A stretch of DNA of 38,306 bases from Oscillospiraceae bacterium (GTDB taxonomy: Bacteria > Bacillota > Clostridia > Oscillospirales > Acutalibacteraceae). Each line of letters opens with the position of its first letter. The first letter of the stretch is position 1. Positions 34,044 through 38,306 of this stretch are shown in pieces. The notes under the pieces were generated by a model, which saw only the letters and a program-made list of their open reading frames with translations, was not told the origin of the DNA and did not search any database. The position numbers were made by a program, and so were the translations under genes. Where the stretch lies: contig SVPW01000022.1 in the NCBI GenBank assembly GCA_015065645.1, forward strand, positions 1 to 38,306. The letters are read 5' to 3'.

Positions 34044-34496
34044 TTATTTGTTAAGAAGCTTTGAAAGCTCGTCCATAAAGGTGTTTATATCCTTAAACTG
34101 ACGGTAAACCGATGCGAAACGAACATAGGCAACCTCATCAATTCCCTTGAGCTTTTCCATAACCAATTCACCGATTTTTTCGGAATAAACTTCCCTATCA
34201 AGCGAATTTTGAATAATTGCTTCAATTTCGTCAATGGTGCGCTCTAAAGTGTCAAGCGATACCGGACGCTTTTCACAAGCACGAAGCAAACCGTTGAGCA
34301 ATTTTTCACGGTTAAAGGTTTCACGGGATTTATCCTTTTTGATAACTATGATAGGCAGACTTTCAATCATTTCATAGGTTGTGAAACGCTTGGTGCATTT
34401 AAGACATTCACGCCTACGGCGTATACGCTCACCCTCATCTGTAGGACGAGAGTCAATAACCTTGCTTTCTTCATAACCGCAGTAAGGACATTTCAT
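34044..34496 (-). CDS. nrdR: Ribonucleotide reductase repressor NrdR
   Basis: A 150-residue repressor. I start it at the ATG at 34496, with AGGTGG upstream, giving the canonical MKCPYCG opening. The zinc ribbon uses C3, C6, C31 and C34 (CPYCG, ECLKC), followed by RRRREC and the ATP-cone domain (about 47-137) that senses ATP/dATP. It represses ribonucleotide reductase genes. Length is standard. It is the first gene of the operon with gltX, glnS and nif3. Confidence 0.96.
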   Translation of the reverse strand: MKCPYCGYEESKVIDSRPTDEGERIRRRRECLKCTKRFTTYEMIESLPIIVIKKDKSRETFNREKLLNGLLRACEKRPVSLDTLERTIDEIEAIIQNSLDREVYSEKIGELVMEKLKGIDEVAYVRFASVYRQFKDINTFMDELSKLLNK

Positions 34497-34550
34497 AAGA
34501 TTTACCACCTTTTTCTTGCAAAAATGCATATTTTCGCATATTGATATATT

Positions 34551-34579
34551 ATTGTACCATAATTTGCGCAAATATACAA
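34551..34579 (-). promoter_or_regulatory. Promoter of the nrdR operon
   Basis: On the minus strand, TTGTAT (34574-34579), a 17-base spacer and TACAAT (34551-34556). The leader to the nrdR ATG is about 50 bases. Confidence 0.75.
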
Positions 34580-34645
34580 GATTTTTAATTTGATAAATTT
34601 GAAAATTTATTGTTTATAATTACAAACTCACACCGCAAATAATTA

Positions 34646-34674
34646 TTGTAAAATATGAAAAAATATGATACAAT
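34646..34674 (+). promoter_or_regulatory. Promoter of lepA
   Basis: TTGTAA (34646-34651), a 17-base spacer and TACAAT (34669-34674). It is divergent from the nrdR promoter, about 65 bases away. Confidence 0.72.
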
Positions 34675-34706
34675 ATTTTAGAATATAGACTAAGGAGAAT
34701 AACGCA

Positions 34707-36512
34707 GTGTCATTTCCACTTGAAAATATAAGAAATTTTTGTATAGTTGCTCATATTGATCACGGTAAATCCACCTTGGCTGACCGTCTTTTGGAGCTTA
34801 CGCAATCGGTAGCACAGCGTGATATGGAGGAGCAGATTCTTGATAGTATGGACCTTGAAAGGGAGCGTGGTATCACCATAAAGGCGCACGCTGTAACCCT
34901 TTATTATAAGGCAAATGACGGCAAAGAATATGAGCTTAATCTTATAGATACCCCCGGTCATGTTGACTTTAATTATGAAGTCTCCCGTTCCTTGGCGGCA
35001 TGTGAGGGTGCAATACTTATTGTTGATGCCTCTCAGGGTATTGAGGCACAAACATTGGCAAATACCTATCTTGCGGTAGACCATGGGCTTGAAATTTTGC
35101 CGGTTATTAATAAAATTGACCTGCCAAGTGCCGACCCCGACCGCATTAAGCAGGAAATTGAGGATGTTATAGGTATTCCTGCCGATGAAGCACCGCTGAT
35201 TTCTGCAAAAACAGGGCTTAATGTTGAGCAGGTGCTTGAAATGATAGTGCGTGATGTGCCTCCACCAAAGGGTGAGCGTAATGCACCGCTTAAAGCACTT
35301 ATTTTTGACTCTTATTATGATGCTTATAAGGGTGTTATTGTTTATTTTCGTGTTATCAGCGGTAAAATAAAAACCGGTGATGTTGTTCGAATGATGGCAA
35401 CAGGTGCCGATTTTGGTGTTGTGGAGCTGGGCAGAAAAAGCGCTACCGCATTAGAGGCTTGTGATTGCCTTGAAGCAGGTGAGGTTGGTTATCTTGCGGC
35501 ATCTATTAAAACGGTTAGTGAAGCACGTGTTGGTGATACCATAACCTTGGCAAGTGAGCCTGCGGATGAAGCTCTTGAGGGTTACCGTCAGGTAAAACCG
35601 GTTGTATTCTGCGGAATTTATCCGCAGGACGGTGCAAAGTATCCTGACCTTAGAGAGGCGCTTGAAAGATTGCAGCTTAATGATGCTTCGCTTCTTTTTG
35701 AGCCTGAAACCTCAACTGCCTTGGGATTTGGCTTCCGTTGCGGATTTTTGGGGCTTTTGCACATGGAAATAATTGAGGAAAGATTAGAGCGTGAGTATAA
35801 TCTTGACCTTATAACCACCGCACCAAGCGTTGAATATGAATTTCACCTTAACGGCGGTGAAACCGTTATGGTGGACAACCCCACAAATTATCCCGACCCC
35901 GGAGCTATAGCCGAAGCTTTGGAGCCGGTTGCAAATGTTAATATCTATAGCCCAAGTGAGTATGTGGGTACAATTATGCAGCTTTGTGAGGAGCGCAGAG
36001 GAACCTATATAGATATGAAATATATGGGTGACCGTGTGGATATACACTATGTAATGCCTATGAGTGAAATAGTGTATGACTTTTTTGATGTGCTTAAATC
36101 ACGAACAAAGGGATATGCAAGCTATGATTACGAAACCTGCGGTTACGAAAAGGCAACACTTGTAAAGCTTGATGTATTGCTTGCAGGTGATGTTGTGGAT
36201 GCACTTTCGTTTATTGTTCATACCGATAATTCCTATACAAGGGCAAGAAAAATTGCCGAAAAGCTTAAAGAGCATATTCCGAGACAGCTTTTTGAAGTAC
36301 CCATTCAGGTGGCAGTGGGCGGTAAGGTAATTGCCCGTGAAACCGTTAAAGCACTTAGAAAGGATGTTCTTGCTAAATGCTATGGCGGTGATATAACCCG
36401 AAAGAAAAAATTGCTTGAAAAACAAAAGGAAGGAAAAAAGAAGATGCGCCGCTTAGGTTCGGTAGAAGTACCGAAGGAGGCCTTTATGTCGGTGCTGAAG
36501 CTGGATGAATAA
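34707..36512 (+). CDS. lepA: Translation factor LepA (EF4)
   Basis: A 601-residue translational GTPase associated with ribosome back-translocation and biogenesis. It has a GTG start behind AAGGAG. G-domain motifs: AHIDHGKST (G1), RGITIKAHA (G2), DTPGHVDF (G3), NKIDLP (G4) and SAKTG (G5). The C-terminal LepA-specific domain ends with [19 protein letters not shown]. Length matches the family. The carboxypeptidase gene overlaps its stop. Confidence 0.97.
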   Translation: MSFPLENIRNFCIVAHIDHGKSTLADRLLELTQSVAQRDMEEQILDSMDLERERGITIKAHAVTLYYKANDGKEYELNLIDTPGHVDFNYEVSRSLAACEGAILIVDASQGIEAQTLANTYLAVDHGLEILPVINKIDLPSADPDRIKQEIEDVIGIPADEAPLISAKTGLNVEQVLEMIVRDVPPPKGERNAPLKALIFDSYYDAYKGVIVYFRVISGKIKTGDVVRMMATGADFGVVELGRKSATALEACDCLEAGEVGYLAASIKTVSEARVGDTITLASEPADEALEGYRQVKPVVFCGIYPQDGAKYPDLREALERLQLNDASLLFEPETSTALGFGFRCGFLGLLHMEIIEERLEREYNLDLITTAPSVEYEFHLNGGETVMVDNPTNYPDPGAIAEALEPVANVNIYSPSEYVGTIMQLCEERRGTYIDMKYMGDRVDIHYVMPMSEIVYDFFDVLKSRTKGYASYDYETCGYEKATLVKLDVLLAGDVVDALSFIVHTDNSYTRARKIAEKLKEHIPRQLFEVPIQVAVGGKVIARETVKALRKDVLAKCYGGDITRKKKLLEKQKEGKKKMRRLGSVEVPKEAFMSVLKLDE

Positions 36513-37353
36513 TATGGCTAAGAAAATGACAGCAAGACAGCGTGCAATCAGACGCAGAAATATATTTTTAGTGTGTGTTTCATTGGCTCTTATATTGGTT
36601 ATAGCACTTTTTATATGGCTTGTTTCCTTGCTTTTTAGCGGTTCGGATGATACAACCAAAAACGATTCACAAATACAAAGCAGTTCAAAGGTGGATGTTG
36701 ACAGCAGTGAGGATGAATTACCTGCGGTAAATAATGAGCCTAAGGTGGTTCAAAAGGGAAATTATACTTTGGATGTAGAGTTTACCAACCTTTTGCTTGT
36801 AAATGAAAAAAATCCTTTGCCTGAGGATTATGATTATGAGGGCGAACTTGTATCACTTGACGGAAAGTACCGTAACGGTCAGCTTGATAAGATAAACCGT
36901 CAGATTGAGCCTTATGTTAAGGCGATGTGTGAGGCGGCTTGGGCTGAAAATGTAACGCTTAAAGTGTGGTCTCCTTATCGTAGTTATGCAACACAGAAAA
37001 TGCTGTTTGATAACCGTGTTAACGGCTATATAAATCAGGGCTATTCTGCACAGGAGGCTGAAAAAAAGGCACTTACAATTAATGCCCGTCCCGGAACAAG
37101 TGAGCATCATACGGGTCTTGCTATAGATTTTAACTGTGCAAATGATTCCTTTGAGGGTATGCCTGCATTCAAATGGATGCAAGAACACGCCCATGAATAT
37201 GGCTTTATTATGCGTTATCCTAAGGATAAAACCGAAATTACGGGTGTTATTTACGAACCGTGGCATTGGCGGTTTGTTGGAATAAGCGAAGCTGAGAAGA
37301 TTAAGGATTCAGGGCTTTGCTTGGAAGAGTATCTTGAAAAGAATAAAGATTAA
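36505..37353 (+). CDS. VanY-type D-alanyl-D-alanine carboxypeptidase (M15B)
   Basis: A 282-residue membrane-anchored peptidase trimming D-Ala from peptidoglycan stem peptides. One N-terminal helix (about 20-45) precedes a Ser/Asp-rich linker. The zinc site of the M15 family is clear: [21 protein letters not shown] (HxxxxxxD) and EPWHWRF. The start is either ATG 36505 or ATG 36514; the latter has GGATGA at a suitable distance. It overlaps the end of lepA and is followed by a strong terminator. There are no other van genes, so it is a cell-wall housekeeping enzyme, not resistance. Confidence 0.92.
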   Translation: MNNMAKKMTARQRAIRRRNIFLVCVSLALILVIALFIWLVSLLFSGSDDTTKNDSQIQSSSKVDVDSSEDELPAVNNEPKVVQKGNYTLDVEFTNLLLVNEKNPLPEDYDYEGELVSLDGKYRNGQLDKINRQIEPYVKAMCEAAWAENVTLKVWSPYRSYATQKMLFDNRVNGYINQGYSAQEAEKKALTINARPGTSEHHTGLAIDFNCANDSFEGMPAFKWMQEHAHEYGFIMRYPKDKTEITGVIYEPWHWRFVGISEAEKIKDSGLCLEEYLEKNKD

Positions 37354-37368
37354 TTGCTGTTAAAAATG

Positions 37369-37409
37369 AATGCGGAAGAAGTTTGATTTTTCACTTCTTC
37401 CGCATTTTT
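37369..37409. terminator. Bidirectional terminator between VanY and HTH genes
   Basis: AATGCGGAAGAAGT (37369-37382) pairs perfectly with 37393-37406 over a 10-base loop, followed by TTTTT on the plus strand; the minus-strand gene ends at 37411, so it can serve both. The 14-base stem is identical to the one at 230-268. Confidence 0.85.
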
Positions 37410-37410
37410 C

Positions 37411-37626
37411 TTAATAATTAGTTGTTATTTCCCACACGCAAGATAATAGCTTGCAAAAATCGCAGTTCATTTTTTGGCAGTATGTATTAAGAACATCTAT
37501 CGCCACTTCATCCAAAGCGGAGGATTCGTAATTAATGATGGCTTTTTCGGAAAATCCCGTTACCTGTGCCGCTTCTTCTATGGTATAACCCCTTTGCTCC
37601 CTAAGCTCTTTGAGCAGCATAGACAT
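37411..37626 (-). CDS. Small Xre-like HTH protein
   Basis: A 71-residue protein if it starts at the ATG at 37626. The segment LLKELREQRGYTIEEAAQVTGFSEKAIINYESS fits a Cro/C1-type helix-turn-helix; the rest (VLNTYCQKMNCDFCKLLS) has three cysteines. The same frame stays open upstream to 37839, and the part just upstream (EENEKEIESKAKNS) looks coding, but no in-frame start with a ribosome site is visible. The best ribosome site (AGGAGA, 37679-37684) serves an ATG at 37670 in another frame. Either a leader ORF controls it or a frameshift has removed the true start. Target unknown. Confidence 0.65.
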   Translation of the reverse strand: MSMLLKELREQRGYTIEEAAQVTGFSEKAIINYESSALDEVAIDVLNTYCQKMNCDFCKLLSCVWEITTNY

Positions 37627-37631
37627 AATTC

Positions 37632-37670
37632 TTACAGAATTCTTGGCTTTACTTTCAATTTCTTTTTCAT
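37632..37670 (-). CDS. Possible 12-codon leader ORF before the HTH gene
   Basis: ATG at 37670, preceded at ideal distance by AGGAGA (37679-37684), encodes 12 Lys-rich codons and stops 5 bases before the HTH ATG at 37626. Such placement would couple its translation to that of the HTH gene. Alternatively this is the real start of the HTH gene separated by a one-base frameshift. Confidence 0.35.
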   Translation of the reverse strand: MKKKLKVKPRIL

Positions 37671-37684
37671 TTTCTTCGTCTCCT

Positions 37685-37721
37685 AAAATAAAAAAGTGTG
37701 TGCAACCAAGGTTACACACAC
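37685..37721 (-). terminator. Attenuator-like terminator in the HTH gene leader
   Basis: On the minus strand GTGTGTGTAACC and GGTTGCACACAC (37696-37721) form a 12-bp stem with one mismatch and a 2-base loop, followed directly by TTTTTTATTTT and then the AGGAGA ribosome site. Lying between promoter and gene, it could terminate transcription early. Confidence 0.65.
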
Positions 37722-37865
37722 CGAAAAACGCATAACTCGTGATTGCTACCACACAACATTTTCTGCCAATACTTAAAGTATGCGAAAATAGAGCTTGCAT
37801 TTTTACCAAAAGAAAAATACAAACTTTAAATATTGGCATATTAAAAAATGTTATGTGGTAATTTC

Positions 37866-37894
37866 AGTATACCACCGTAATATAAAAAAATCAA
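37866..37894 (-). promoter_or_regulatory. Promoter of the HTH gene
   Basis: On the minus strand TTGATT (37889-37894), a 17-base spacer and TATACT (37866-37871). The -10 box lies within an inverted repeat GTGGTA/TACCAC (about 37855-37875), a possible operator. The leader to the HTH ATG would be about 230 bases. Confidence 0.65.
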
Positions 37895-37951
37895 TTATAT
37901 AATTTGTTATAAAATAAATTATTGTTTTGCGGTATAAATTGTAGTATTTTA

Positions 37952-38002
37952 GCCTTCCCCTTGATGGGGAAGGTGCCGAGTGTAACGAGGCGGATGAGGT
38001 GA
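37952..38002 (+). repeat. Palindromic repeat, copy F (forward)
   Basis: CTTCCCC-TTGAT-GGGGAAG followed by the variant second segment GCCGAGTGTAACGAGGC, which is only weakly palindromic, then GGATGAGGTGAGGCAAATC. The unit repeats after 86 bases as copy G, with the tail CCGTCTT shared with the tandem units at 7703-7948. Confidence 0.85.
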
Positions 38003-38037
38003 GGCAAATCTGCTATATCGTCCGTCTTCGTTAAATA

Positions 38038-38142
38038 GCCTTCCCCGATTTATCCCCCTTGTGAAAGGGGGATGTCACGGATAATTCCGTGACAGGGGGA
38101 TTCAGGGAAGGTGCCGAGTGTAACGAGGCGGATGAGGTGAGG
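38038..38142 (+). repeat. Palindromic repeat, copy G, interrupted by another repeat
   Basis: The same unit as copy F (38038-38046 GCCTTCCCC; 38104 onward GGGAAGGTGCCGAGTG), but the loop of the first hairpin is replaced by about 57 bases of a different palindromic element. This is an insertion of one repeat family into another. Confidence 0.85.
38047..38103. repeat. Nested palindromic element inside copy G
   Basis: Two hairpins: TCCCCCTT-GTG-AAGGGGGA and TGTCACGGA-TAA-TTCCGTGACA, then AGGGGGATTCA. It is distinct from the host repeat. Only this copy is seen in the window. Confidence 0.75.
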
Positions 38143-38306
38143 CAAACTAATAGAATATATATTCCAATTATCCCCCCTCATCCGTCTTTGCCTTACGGCA
38201 AATCGGCAAATTATAATATCAAGTGCAACAGTAAAAAATAAATAGACTTCATACTAACCAAAGTGTAAAATGTAGTCACCACAACAAACATAACACGGAG
38301 GTTAAT
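38143..38306. other. Right-edge intergenic region leading into a gene outside the window
   Basis: A short stretch with CCCCCTCATCCGTCTTTG and CCTTACGGCAAATCGG resembles repeat debris. The last 12 bases, ACGGAGGTTAAT, are a strong ribosome site, so a plus-strand gene probably starts just beyond 38306. AAGTGCAACAGT near 38220 faintly recalls terminal sequences of IS30-family elements; this is weak. Confidence 0.4.

Noticed and set aside
36505-37353. Vancomycin resistance
   Set aside because: VanY-type carboxypeptidases are common cell-wall enzymes; no vanHAX or vanRS-type genes accompany it.
37696-37839. N-terminal extension of the HTH protein
   Set aside because: The frame is open but passes through a terminator hairpin and has no start with a ribosome site; a leader is more likely.

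Overview
The window looks like chromosomal DNA of a low-to-mid GC Firmicute of class Clostridia, most likely an Oscillospirales/Ruminococcaceae-type gut anaerobe. The evidence is the gene families present (RecX, RimO, PgsA, YqhQ/DUF1385, LCP protein, ZapA plus U32 protein, PduL, AbrB with a Cys4 tail, GlnRS beside GluRS), consensus SigA promoters, AGGAGG-type ribosome sites, intrinsic terminators, and dispersed palindromic repeats of a kind seen in such genomes. Species assignment is inference. Almost everything is housekeeping; the accessory signal sits in three repeat-rich intergenic islands (1-490, 7683-8601, 37840-38306).

Layout. 1-490: palindromic repeats, a terminator and a structured stretch carrying a copied tRNA-Glu 3' end. 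491-760: a tRNA-Met/tRNA-Glu operon on the minus strand with a near-perfect promoter and terminator. 802-3654 (minus): a large YfhO-family membrane protein. It is divergent from a plus-strand operon of a YfbR-like HD nucleotidase, a histidine phosphatase and RuvX (3737-5400). 5664-10180: a lipoprotein with FG-GAP-like repeats, an OmpR-type response regulator and a sensor kinase. This signalling operon is split between regulator and kinase by about 0.9 kb of palindromic repeats surrounding a DUF559 (Vsr-like) nuclease gene. 10167-25480: a long plus-strand run yqhQ, prmC, recA, recX, rimO, pgsA, cysE, cysS, trmN6-like, rsmI, LCP, a small Cys-rich protein, plsC-like, zapA, U32 and pduL. It continues with hemW, a second histidine phosphatase, ung and an AbrB-type regulator (to 28199). 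28311-34496 (minus): gdhA, then the nrdR-gltX-glnS-nif3 operon. 34707-37353 (plus): lepA and a VanY-type carboxypeptidase. 37411-37626 (minus): a small HTH protein behind an attenuator-like leader. The right edge carries nested repeats and an RBS for a gene lying outside the window.

How the parts fit: DNA repair and recombination (RecA, RecX, RuvX, Ung), translation and its quality control (RimO, PrmC, RsmI, TrmN6-like, CysRS, GlnRS, GluRS, LepA), envelope building (PgsA, PlsC-like, LCP, VanY, YfhO, ZapA), and nitrogen, sulfur and acyl metabolism (GdhA, CysE, PduL).

The most interesting candidate is the repeat family itself. Eight copies, about 50 bp at the core and 82-86 bp as tandem units, have two hairpins. 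The first is nearly constant. The second changes sequence between copies but in most of them keeps its base pairing. One cluster encloses, in inverted orientation, a small DUF559 nuclease whose last codons and stop come from the repeat. This resembles a nuclease-plus-palindrome mobile unit, loosely comparable to RAYT/REP systems; that interpretation is a hypothesis.
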